From: Coprococcus eutactus
GTDB taxonomy: Bacteria > Bacillota > Clostridia > Lachnospirales > Lachnospiraceae
Assembly (NCBI RefSeq): GCF_025149915.1
Contig: NZ_CP102278.1
Coordinates: 1,348,001-1,412,000 of the forward strand
Direction: 5' to 3'
Length of the DNA: 64,000 nucleotides
The position numbers and the translations under genes were made by a program. This document shows positions 9,569 to 17,489 of this stretch, piece after piece. Every line of letters starts with the position of its first letter. The stretch's first letter is position 1. The notes beneath the pieces are model-generated. The model was not told where the DNA came from. It searched no databases and saw only the letters and a list, made by a program, of their open reading frames with translations.

Positions 9569-9649
9569 CACAGAAAACATTGGCAAAAATGCGGATAAAT
9601 AATGACTGGTTATTTGTTCTCATGAAGGTGTTTTCTGTGCTATATTTTT
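9567..9649 (+). terminator. Terminator of the nusA-ribF operon
   Basis: AGCACAGAAAAC (9567-9578) pairs with GTTTTCTGTGCT (9630-9641), followed by TATATTTTT. The loop is long (51 bases) and has an inner AATAA/TTATT stem. It overlaps the ribF stop codon. Confidence 0.65.
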
Positions 9650-9701
9650 AATAATAGGGTATTTTTTAGGAGGAAAAAGGAAGTACAAGGAGGAAAAGAA
9701 A

Positions 9702-12700
9702 ATGAGAAAGGGAACAGGGAGCAGAATCCTGGCGTATGTTCTCACCTTATGCATGATCATCGGCAGTATAACCTGGCCGGAGATCACAGCTAAGGCGGAG
9801 ACTATCACAAAGGATCTGAAACCGGACACCGGCTGGAAGACGGTGACTGCGGCAACAGATGAGTGGAGTGATTATGGAAAGGCGGAGATCAGGTTTTCGC
9901 CGTCATCAGATCTTGCATCTATGAAGGCTATTGCGGATGCGGGATACAAGACGCTCAAGATCACATATGCGGTTGATACATTTACCGCTGCAAGTGGACA
10001 GAATGCGGGAGTTATGCCATTTGCATCATATGGGTCTTCATGGTCAAATAATGACAAGTGGATCGATCTGTCCAAGACCGGTCAGTTTGAGACCGTACTT
10101 GATCTGGCATCTATCAGCACAACCAGCACGGAGAAGGTGGCATTTGGTATACAGGTTGCCAATCTTCAGGAGAACAGCACGATCAAGTTCAGGATCGTGT
10201 CAGCGGTTCTCTCAGGAACAAAGAGCACCTCGGGCGGTTCGTCAGGGGAGTCAGGCGGTTCAGGCGACAGCGGATCAGGCAGTGCAGATCTTGATTCAAT
10301 TGGAAACACAAGTTCAAGCGTAACTGCAAGCCTTGCCGATGGAGATGGAACAGCCAAGGGAGATGGCTACTACGAGACAGAGATAACGATAAATAACAAG
10401 AGCAATTCATACATAGCTGACTGGATAGCGGTAGCTGATGTGAATGGTTCGGTAACTGCAGTTAAGGATTACAGCAGCTGGTCAGCTCTTAAGGGTGTAT
10501 TCAGTGATGGAAAGCTGTACATATATCCAAACACATCCAAGAAGTCAGGTGCAGTAAATGCCGGTTCGAGCGTGAGATATTCAAAGCTTGGCTACACAGG
10601 TACGGCAAACGGTGTGTCTATAACAGGTGTCAAGGTGTACTACAGCTCACAGTCAGGTGCATTTGACTCATTTATCGGTTCGCTTTCATCATCATCTGGC
10701 GGAGCCGGGGACAACACAGGTGAGATCAATACGGATGTTGAGTACAATTATGCAAAGCTTCTTCAGGAGTCACTGTATCTTTATGATGCGAATATGTGCG
10801 GAAGTGATGTATCTGCAAAGAGTGAGTTCTCTTGGAGATCAAACTGTCATACTGAGGATGCAAAAACAACATATAATGGAAAGACTGTGGATGTCAGCGG
10901 TGGATACCATGATGCGGGAGATCATGCCAAGTTTGGTCTGCCACAGGCATATTCGGCTACAGTTCTAGGACTTGCGCACATGGAGTTTGCCGAGGCATTT
11001 GCGGATACTGCTACAGAGGCACACTACAAGAGGATCATGGACAGATTCGTTGATTATTTCGAGGGATGCACAGTCCTTGGAAGCGATGGCTCGGTTCAGG
11101 CTTTCTGTTATCAGGTCGGTGATGGAAATGTAGATCATGGATACTGGGGAGCTCCGGAAAAGCAGTCATCTAGAAGTGGACAGGCAACATTCACATCTGA
11201 TTCGGATACGTGTACAGATATCGTTTCAGAGACAGCTGCGGCACTTGCGGCATATTATATAAATTACAAGGATAAGAAAGCGCTTTCCTATGCGGAGAAG
11301 CTTTTCACATATGCGGATACAAAGGCTAAGAAGAATAGCTCGGGTCCGGCATCTGGTTTCTATAACTCGGATTCATGGGAAGATGACTACGCCCTTGCGG
11401 CGGCTCTTCTGTACAAGGCTACAGGTAAATCAGCATATGCAACAAAATACAATAATGTATATGGTGGCAGAACAAATCCTAACTGGGCTCTTTGCTGGAA
11501 TAACGTGGCTCAGGCGGCTCTGCTCTACAGTCCTAATTCATCAAAGAAGAGTGTGTTCGTGGAGAACCAGTCAGGACTTATAGCAAGCAAGACACAGTCA
11601 GGAGATAACAACTTCTGCCTGATAGACAGCTGGGGATCGGCGAGATATAACACTGCTCATCAGATGACAGGTCTTCTGTATGATACTATATATGGAAAGA
11701 ATGATTATTCATCATGGGCAAATGGTCAGATGAGGTACATACTTGGCAACAATGCAGGTTCAAAGTGTTTCGTTGTCGGTTACAACAAGTATTCATCAAA
11801 GTACCCTCATCACAGAGCCTCAAGCGGATATCAGGGTTCTGTAACTGGAAATGCATATACAAAGCAGGCACATGTATTAGTCGGTGCTTTGGTTGGCGGC
11901 CCGGCGAGTTCGAGTACATCCTATGTAGATAGCTCAGAAGATTATAACCAGAACGAGGTTGCACTGGATTATAATGCAAGCCTTGTGGGTGCAGCAGCCG
12001 GACTTTATCTGTATGTAAAGAACAGCGGAACAGATGAGGAGAAGGCAGCACAGAAGGTAGTTCCAAAGAGCGAGGTGTCGTCAGAGCTCAGGACGATAAG
12101 CGGGGAGTCAGGTGGAAATGTCACCACTGAGACTACAACAAAGACAACTACCACAGAGAAGGCAACAAAGAATCCTTCATCTGGATCCAGCGCGGGTTCG
12201 ACAGGATCAACAACAGGTTCATCAACAGAAAAGACTACAGAGTCTTCTACGGAAACTCAGGTTATACCAGTCAAAGGAATCACATTTGACCAAACGGCGC
12301 TTACTATGAAGGTAGGTGAGAGTGGACAGATAAAAGCCACAGTCACACCAGCGGATGCGACAGACAGCTCACTCGTGTGGACAAGCTCTGACAGGACAAA
12401 GGTATCGGTTCAGAATGGCAAGATAACGGCACTTACAGCCGGAACGGCCACCATCACCGCAAAGGCAAAGGATGGTTCAGGAGTTAAGGCTGAGTGCAAA
12501 GTCAAGGTTCTTGAGCCGGGAAAACTGTCATGCGAAACTTCTGGAAAGGCATGGAATGCTCTTGTCTATGGATACGGGGATGTTTCTTCAGAACGCATAG
12601 GCTTAAGCAATTGTGGCGAGACTGAGCTGAGCGATGTGAAGGCGAGTCTCAAGACCGGAAGTAATTTCCAGATCACAGTATATCCTGTAGGTCAGATAGC

Positions 12701-15053
12701 AGCCGGACAGGAGACCTCTGTTGAGGTGAGACCTGTGACAGGCCTTGCTGCAGGAAGCTATAGCGATACACTTGTGATCACAACAGCAAATGGAACAGCG
12801 AATATACTTCTTAAAGCGAAAGTCGCAAAGTCTGAGAACACAGCCAGTGTGTCACTTGCCAAAAAGGCAGTTTCATCATCATCTGTAACAGTTGAGAGCT
12901 ATGTATCAGGTACAAATACAGGAGTTGAATATGCAATATCTACAGTTCCTGTCGATGACGCGGATAGTCTCACATGGCAGGACAGCGCATATTTTGCAGG
13001 ACGCAAGGCATTTACAAAGTATTATGTATATGGACGAATGAAGGCAACTTCAAATCTGAATGCCGGTGCAATGAGCAAGGCACTTGAGATTGTGACACTT
13101 GTGTCAGATCCATACACGATAGATGTTGGACGACTTGGTGACAGTGAATATGTTGGAGCTTTGGTAGATGGCAATGGCAATCCAACTGTAAGAGTGTCTG
13201 AGTCCGGTGGAAATATACTGGTTTCATTTACACAGAGTGGTGATTATACTGTGACGGGTGATGGTGCAGATGTGGCGGTTGATACCGGAAAAGCAGGCAG
13301 TATCACGATAGACTGTGCTGTCGTAAAGAAGCTTACAGTAGATCCAGGCAATTCTGGAACATTCGTGATCAGTGTGCTTGGAAACAATATCGTCTCAGAT
13401 GGAATCAAATGTATGGAGGATTCTGCGGGATCAGGTGTTGTGAAGATAAATGGAAATGGCGATTCATCAGTGATAGTCTCATCAACACCGGATGCTCCGG
13501 CGGTGAAGGCTGACGGAGATGTTGAGATATCAGGCATAAAGATAAAGTCTGAGGGCAAGGGCGTTGAATCAGCTGGCACAGTGAAGATATCCGGTGGCAG
13601 CAACAAGATAGAGGCAGTGTCTGAGGCTGTTGCAGCGAAGGATGTCGAGATGACAGGTGGCTTGCTTGATGCCACATCCACAGCTCTCGGTGATGATGAG
13701 TCGGTTATATCGGCTGACAATTCTATAAAGCTTGTAGGCGGAAAGATCACGGCTGATGCATCAGGTTCAAGTACAGGTGGATCATTTGGTGTCAGATCAG
13801 ACGATGGAAAGATCATAGTTGACGGAGATGCCGTTATAGGCGGAGCTCCGACGTATTCAAAGGATCCTGTAGACAGCACGGGTGAGAGCATTGTTATGGT
13901 CAAGGTGACATTTGTCGATGAAAATGATGATCAGATCTGTGTATCATCATTCAACAAGGGTTCAATACTCGATATCTCAAAGCTCGATATAACTACAAAA
14001 GATGGTGTAGCTTACTCGGCATCAAAGCCTGGCTACAGCCTGGCATGGACAGATCAGACAGGTAAGACATATGCGGCCGATGCGTTGTATGGAGCCGTGG
14101 ACGGAGATATTACACTGAAGGCTGTGTGGACATGGATAACAGTTGACATATCTAAGAGCGCAAAGGTGATTTATAAGGCGACACAGAAGGCATCCTACAA
14201 GGCTACATATACGGGAGCGAAGATAACTCCTGCAGTAGTTGTTAGTGTCGGAAATACCACACTTGTATCTGGCACAGATTACACAGTTACATATTCATCG
14301 AATATAAATGCCGGAACAGCCAAGGTGGTCATAAAGGGCAAAGGAAAATACAAAGGCACGGCTACATTGACATTTGCCATTGCAAAGAGAGATATTAAAA
14401 AGGCAAAGGTGGCTGTGTCAGCAAAGGTTCTGTATACAGGCAAGGCTGTAAAGCCAAATACCAAGGTGGTGTACGGCAAGACCAAGCTCACATTGAATAA
14501 GAATTACAAGATAACATGCTATTCCAATAAGAACTTCGGCAAGGCAAAGGTCGTAATAACCGGAATTGGCAACTATGGTGGAAGTGTGGTGAGATACTTC
14601 AATATAGTTACAAAGGCTGGAAAGGTATACACATACGGAAACTATAGATATAAGATAACAAATGCCTCCACAAGCGGAAGAGGAACAGTAACTCTTGTGT
14701 CAGCTGTCAAGAAGACAACTTCTGTTACAGTGCCGGATGCGATAAAGCTTGGCGGAAAGACATTCAAGGTCACTGCCATAGGTGGCGGAGCATTCAAGGG
14801 CAATACAAAGCTTGCAAAGGTTGTTATAAGCAAGAATGTAAAGACCATAGGTTCAAAGGCATTTTACGGATGTAAGAACCTCAAGGCACTTGTGGTGAGA
14901 AACACAGCCATGACCACAAAGACGGTAGGAGCTGCGGTCTTCACAGGAACATACGTAAAGATGACCGTCAAAGTACCGGCATCAAAGCTTGCTTACTATA
15001 AGAAACTTCTGGTAGCAAGGGGCGTGTCTAAGAAAGCGGTTATCAAGAAGTAA
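9702..15053 (+). CDS. Large modular GH9 cellulase with Ig-like, carbohydrate-binding-like and BspA-LRR modules
   Basis: A secreted glycoside hydrolase family 9 endoglucanase. A signal peptide (about 1-31, ending AKA) is followed by two beta-rich, CBM-like modules (about 33-165 and 196-315) around a Gly/Ser linker, then the GH9 catalytic domain (about 347-772): SWRSNCHTED, GGYHDAGDHAKFGLP with catalytic Asp404/Asp407, the conserved HHRAS, and DYNQNEVALDYNA with the acid Glu752. After a Thr/Ser linker come a BIG2 domain (about 853-936), a beta-rich module, a repetitive Gly/Asp/Ile region (about 1147-1386) resembling Cthe_2159-type carbohydrate-binding beta-helices, an InlB-B-like repeat (about 1400-1476), two GNYxG-type repeats (about 1483-1633) and a BspA-type LRR tail (about 1646-1733). 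No dockerin, SLH or LPXTG is seen. The catalytic assignment is firm; several accessory modules are inferred. Confidence 0.92.
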   Translation: MRKGTGSRILAYVLTLCMIIGSITWPEITAKAETITKDLKPDTGWKTVTAATDEWSDYGKAEIRFSPSSDLASMKAIADAGYKTLKITYAVDTFTAASGQNAGVMPFASYGSSWSNNDKWIDLSKTGQFETVLDLASISTTSTEKVAFGIQVANLQENSTIKFRIVSAVLSGTKSTSGGSSGESGGSGDSGSGSADLDSIGNTSSSVTASLADGDGTAKGDGYYETEITINNKSNSYIADWIAVADVNGSVTAVKDYSSWSALKGVFSDGKLYIYPNTSKKSGAVNAGSSVRYSKLGYTGTANGVSITGVKVYYSSQSGAFDSFIGSLSSSSGGAGDNTGEINTDVEYNYAKLLQESLYLYDANMCGSDVSAKSEFSWRSNCHTEDAKTTYNGKTVDVSGGYHDAGDHAKFGLPQAYSATVLGLAHMEFAEAFADTATEAHYKRIMDRFVDYFEGCTVLGSDGSVQAFCYQVGDGNVDHGYWGAPEKQSSRSGQATFTSDSDTCTDIVSETAAALAAYYINYKDKKALSYAEKLFTYADTKAKKNSSGPASGFYNSDSWEDDYALAAALLYKATGKSAYATKYNNVYGGRTNPNWALCWNNVAQAALLYSPNSSKKSVFVENQSGLIASKTQSGDNNFCLIDSWGSARYNTAHQMTGLLYDTIYGKNDYSSWANGQMRYILGNNAGSKCFVVGYNKYSSKYPHHRASSGYQGSVTGNAYTKQAHVLVGALVGGPASSSTSYVDSSEDYNQNEVALDYNASLVGAAAGLYLYVKNSGTDEEKAAQKVVPKSEVSSELRTISGESGGNVTTETTTKTTTTEKATKNPSSGSSAGSTGSTTGSSTEKTTESSTETQVIPVKGITFDQTALTMKVGESGQIKATVTPADATDSSLVWTSSDRTKVSVQNGKITALTAGTATITAKAKDGSGVKAECKVKVLEPGKLSCETSGKAWNALVYGYGDVSSERIGLSNCGETELSDVKASLKTGSNFQITVYPVGQIAAGQETSVEVRPVTGLAAGSYSDTLVITTANGTANILLKAKVAKSENTASVSLAKKAVSSSSVTVESYVSGTNTGVEYAISTVPVDDADSLTWQDSAYFAGRKAFTKYYVYGRMKATSNLNAGAMSKALEIVTLVSDPYTIDVGRLGDSEYVGALVDGNGNPTVRVSESGGNILVSFTQSGDYTVTGDGADVAVDTGKAGSITIDCAVVKKLTVDPGNSGTFVISVLGNNIVSDGIKCMEDSAGSGVVKINGNGDSSVIVSSTPDAPAVKADGDVEISGIKIKSEGKGVESAGTVKISGGSNKIEAVSEAVAAKDVEMTGGLLDATSTALGDDESVISADNSIKLVGGKITADASGSSTGGSFGVRSDDGKIIVDGDAVIGGAPTYSKDPVDSTGESIVMVKVTFVDENDDQICVSSFNKGSILDISKLDITTKDGVAYSASKPGYSLAWTDQTGKTYAADALYGAVDGDITLKAVWTWITVDISKSAKVIYKATQKASYKATYTGAKITPAVVVSVGNTTLVSGTDYTVTYSSNINAGTAKVVIKGKGKYKGTATLTFAIAKRDIKKAKVAVSAKVLYTGKAVKPNTKVVYGKTKLTLNKNYKITCYSNKNFGKAKVVITGIGNYGGSVVRYFNIVTKAGKVYTYGNYRYKITNASTSGRGTVTLVSAVKKTTSVTVPDAIKLGGKTFKVTAIGGGAFKGNTKLAKVVISKNVKTIGSKAFYGCKNLKALVVRNTAMTTKTVGAAVFTGTYVKMTVKVPASKLAYYKKLLVARGVSKKAVIKK

Positions 15054-15090
15054 GGTATATTAAATAAAAAATTTCTTTATAGACATTTCA

Positions 15091-15134
15091 AAAAGATCCA
15101 GACATGACGTATAAGTTGTGCCTGGATTTTTTTG
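15091..15134 (+). terminator. Terminator after the GH9 gene
   Basis: AAAAGATCCAGACA (15091-15104) pairs with TGCCTGGATTTTTT (15119-15132), with one mismatch and a G-U pair, and runs into a T-tract. It lies about 40 bases after the cellulase stop. Confidence 0.75.
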
Positions 15135-15147
15135 TATAGGCAGAGAC

Positions 15148-15164
15148 GGGGACGGAGGTGCCTG
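15148..15164 (+). repeat. Dispersed motif GGGGACGGAGGTGCCTG, copy 1
   Basis: This 17-mer occurs again at 29990-30006 as GGGGACGGAGGTATCTG (two differences). Both copies begin within about 25 bases downstream of the T-tract of an intrinsic terminator. Function unknown. Confidence 0.5.
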
Positions 15165-15278
15165 ACCCTGTTTGGTCACAGATGTTGACATGAAAGATAA
15201 GAAAAGAGTATTATGTTTAGCGTTCTAATAATTAGAATTAAATGCAGCGAAAAAACAACAGGAGAAGAGGTCTAAAAA

Positions 15279-15974
15279 ATGAGAAACATGAAGGCTAGGA
15301 TCCCAATGTATTTTGTCGGACTGTTTATTATGACTATAGGTATAGCATTGTCAGTCAAATCCAATCTGGGAGTGTCACCGGTGAGTTCTATACCATATAC
15401 GATGACATGTGTATGGGGAATCGAGATGGGAAAGGCGACGATCATATTCCATGCGGCATTGGTGCTTATACAGATCGTTATACTTCGAAAGAATTTCAAA
15501 CAGATAAATCTCCTTCAGATAGTGGTTGGAGTAGTATTTGGGTACTTTACGACATTCTGCAATTATCTTGCGACGTTTCTGCCGTCAACAGATAACATAG
15601 TTGTCAGGGTTGTTTTGATGCTTGTGAGTACCATATTCATAGCAGGCGGAATATTCTTTTATCTGCCGGCGGATCTCATCCCGCTTGCCGGGGAGGGTGT
15701 TATGCAGGCTGTCTCAGAGGTCACACACATTGAATTTTCAAAGGTAAAGATCGGATTTGACTGTTCTATGGTGGCTGTGTCGGTCGTAACATGCCTGATC
15801 TGTATACATAGTCTTGGAAGCGTGGGCGCCGGTACGGTTATTGCCGCATTCCTTGTTGGATTCAATCTGGGTAAGTTGAATAAGGCATTTGGCGGAAAAC
15901 GAGATAAACTTCTTGGAAAGCACACATACACTGAGGAGGAAGTACTCAGGGAGAGAATGGAGCAATTGCAATAG
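15279..15974 (+). CDS. YczE/YyaS/YitT-like integral membrane protein
   Basis: A 231-residue membrane protein with about five hydrophobic segments. The opening YFVGLFIMTIGIALSVKSNL followed by GVSPVSSIPY is typical of the YczE/YyaS family (DUF6198), whose substrate and role are not established. The conserved Gly-rich turn and the LIPLAGEGVMQAVSE segment also match. The C-terminal 30 residues are charged and predicted cytoplasmic. ATG 15279 follows GGAGAAGAGG. It stands alone between the GH9 terminator and a gene-poor stretch; it is not obviously linked to the cellulase. Confidence 0.75.
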   Translation: MRNMKARIPMYFVGLFIMTIGIALSVKSNLGVSPVSSIPYTMTCVWGIEMGKATIIFHAALVLIQIVILRKNFKQINLLQIVVGVVFGYFTTFCNYLATFLPSTDNIVVRVVLMLVSTIFIAGGIFFYLPADLIPLAGEGVMQAVSEVTHIEFSKVKIGFDCSMVAVSVVTCLICIHSLGSVGAGTVIAAFLVGFNLGKLNKAFGGKRDKLLGKHTYTEEEVLRERMEQLQ

Positions 15975-16371
15975 GACTTGTTCCTGCCCGTGAGCCGGTC
16001 GAATTTTTATCCTTAATCAGCCTGTTTTGTAGAATTAGGGATAATATTTTCTCATTTTTAAAAATATAGGGGTGTAAGATACAAAAGTTCAGGACTTTAT
16101 CTTGAAAGGCGGTATTTGTGAGCTCGTCTACGTATGTCTGACTGTCATATGGTCCATTTGCATTTATATGGAAAAGACGTTTTTGCGCTTTCGCGGCACT
16201 CCGGCAAGTTCTGCGCTGAATATATTCCTGTTGTATTCTATGCGCTTTTTCTTTCCATCAATCAAGTGACAGTATCTGCTCTAAATTCGTATCGGAAGGC
16301 TGCTCTGATCTATCACTGTCATGTGATATAGAAACATCTGAGTTTTCCGGTTTTGTAAGTTTTAAATTCAT
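15946..16371 (-). pseudogene. Possible decayed gene: open minus-strand frame broken by one TGA
   Basis: On the minus strand an ATG at 16371-16369, preceded by AAAGGGA, opens a 37-codon frame (MNLKLTKPENSDV...) ending at TGA 16260-16258. The same frame then stays open for about 103 more codons (WKEKAHRIQQEYIQRR...) until 15946, inside the end of the YczE-like gene. No start codon lies in the second part. It may be an inactivated gene, a short 37-residue ORF followed by a chance open frame, or neither. No family was recognised. It accounts for part of the 1-kb stretch between 15975 and 17054 that otherwise holds only the small convergent locus at 16570-16939. Confidence 0.2.
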
Positions 16372-16569
16372 TTTTGAAATTCCCTTTTGTACTTGTTTAT
16401 ATGAGACGATATAACATTTGGGTTTTGTTGGCAAGGCTTTTAAGTAAATACATGAGCCGGAATGAGTGGGTGGAGTTTTATTTGTTTGCTTTTGATATTA
16501 CGTGGTGTATAATTTATAGCATGATAAATAAGTGTTTATGATTATACTTAAATAATAAAAACGATATAT

Positions 16570-16598
16570 TTGACATAAAAGCGGTTGAATGTTAATAT
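16570..16598 (+). promoter_or_regulatory. Promoter of the candidate antitoxin RNA
   Basis: A perfect TTGACA (16570-16575), a 17-base spacer and TAATAT (16593-16598). Transcription would start near 16605 and run right into the terminator at 16650-16696. Confidence 0.75.
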
Positions 16599-16604
16599 AA
16601 GTGT

Positions 16605-16697
16605 AAAGAGGTGCTACCGATAGACGGTTAGCCCTGATATTGCAATTACAAAAAAGTAACCGCCAAGTTTTGTCAGGACAGGGCGGTTACTTTTTTG
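16605..16697 (+). ncRNA. Candidate type I antitoxin RNA
   Basis: A strong promoter and a strong terminator bracket a transcript of about 90 bases without a convincing ORF. It begins AAGAGGTGCTACC, the same 5' sequence as the convergent toxin mRNA, and contains UAACCGCC, complementary to GGCGGUUA in the toxin leader (16875-16885, minus strand). Both transcripts end in the same bidirectional hairpin, so they also overlap there. The layout resembles par/fst-type and clostridial type I toxin-antitoxin loci; the role is inferred from layout only. Confidence 0.55.
16650..16696. terminator. Shared bidirectional terminator of the toxin locus
   Basis: AAAAAAGTAACCGCC (16650-16664) pairs perfectly with GGCGGTTACTTTTTT (16682-16696), a 15-bp stem with a 17-base loop. 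The A-tract and T-tract allow termination from both sides. Confidence 0.9.
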
Positions 16698-16699
16698 TC

Positions 16700-16798
16700 T
16701 TATTTCTTATCATTGCTCTTAGAGCCAACGGCATAACCAAGAGCAAAGCATGTTATGCATAAGCTGATGATGGCTATAAAAATTTCCGTTGTAAGCAT
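16700..16798 (-). CDS. Small hydrophobic peptide, putative holin-like type I toxin
   Basis: A 32-codon ORF starts at ATG 16798 on the minus strand, nine bases after GGAGG, and ends with TAA at 16702-16700 directly before the terminator. The peptide has a short start (MLTTE), one membrane segment (IFIAIISLCITCFALGYAVG) and a charged tail (SKSNDKK). This is the layout of putative holin-like toxins (Hol-Tox) and Fst/TxpA-like membrane peptides. A sigma-70-type promoter at 16911-16939 gives a leader of about 105 bases, unusually long for such a gene and typical of type I toxins. Function is inferred from size, topology and context. Confidence 0.65.
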   Translation of the reverse strand: MLTTEIFIAIISLCITCFALGYAVGSKSNDKK

Positions 16799-16910
16799 AA
16801 GCACAAACCTCCGTAATAGATTTCCGTAAATGGATGTATCTATGTAAACACAGGCTATAAACTCCTGTGGCGAAGGCTAACCGCCTACCGAATAGGGTAG
16901 CACCTCTTAT

Positions 16911-16939
16911 ATTATAACAAACATATGTTCGATAATCAA
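16911..16939 (-). promoter_or_regulatory. Promoter of the holin-like toxin mRNA
   Basis: Read on the minus strand: TTGATT (16939-16934), a 17-base spacer and TATAAT (16916-16911). Transcription would start near 16904, at the AAGAGGTGC repeat. Confidence 0.75.
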
Positions 16940-17054
16940 TATACATGAAAAGATAAATTTTTATTTGCTCTACAAAACACTTAGACCATATAAGTTCAAA
17001 GAAAGTGCTAATGTGGCTTAACGGACACTAAGTAAAACTTTCGGGGGGAATCAC

Positions 17055-17468
17055 ATGACTTTATACATGAACATAAAACAGCTTGGCAAGCGGAAGGACA
17101 CAGTGCACAAGGTCCCGTTTGAATATGACACAGCACCGAGTACGCTACGGGAACTCATAACAGAGACAGTAAAGATATGCGTGGCACAGTACATATCCCG
17201 CATGGATCGCGGCGATGCAGTGCTGACAGATGAACAGATCGATGACATGGGAAGAATAGGAAAGATAGCGTTCGGGATCGTCTATGGGGAGAAGAAACCG
17301 GATGTGGATGAAGCAGTGAAGACAGCCATTCAGGGATTTGAGGATGGACTGTTCAGAGTGTTCCGCGGTATGGATGAATTAACGGAGCTGGACAGGGAAG
17401 AGAAGTTTAACGAAGGGGATGAGATCACATTTATCCGCCTCACAATGCTGGCGGGCAGAATGTGGTAG
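17055..17468 (+). CDS. Unknown 137-residue protein upstream of the DUF4132 gene
   Basis: A hydrophilic alpha-helical protein with no signal peptide and no motif recognised. It starts at ATG 17055 behind GGGGGGA and ends 21 bases before the DUF4132 giant protein, so the two form a likely operon. Visible features are an N-terminal beta-like stretch (MTLYMNIKQLGKR...VPFEY) and a helical middle (TLRELITETVKICVAQYISR). The constant closeness to the big gene suggests a partner or immunity/accessory role, but nothing in the sequence proves this. Confidence 0.7.
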   Translation: MTLYMNIKQLGKRKDTVHKVPFEYDTAPSTLRELITETVKICVAQYISRMDRGDAVLTDEQIDDMGRIGKIAFGIVYGEKKPDVDEAVKTAIQGFEDGLFRVFRGMDELTELDREEKFNEGDEITFIRLTMLAGRMW

Positions 17469-17489
17469 AACATAAAGAAAGGGGTTACA

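Larger units (their letters stand above)
16606..16908. repeat. Imperfect inverted repeat framing the toxin locus
   Basis: AAGAGGTGCTACC (16606-16618) plus CGGTTAGCC (16625-16633) are repeated in inverted orientation as GGCTAACCG (16875-16883) plus GGTAGCACCTCTT (16896-16908). Because the two transcripts converge, both RNAs start with the same sequence. In the right-hand copy CTACC and GGTAG form a small hairpin in the toxin leader. Confidence 0.75.

Noticed and set aside
16134..16331. 65-codon plus-strand ORF
   Set aside because: No ribosome binding site and antisense to the broken minus-strand frame; composition does not look coding.
16719..16946. 75-codon minus-strand ORF over the toxin locus
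   Set aside because: It covers the toxin promoter and leader in another frame; the 32-codon ORF with GGAGG is better supported.
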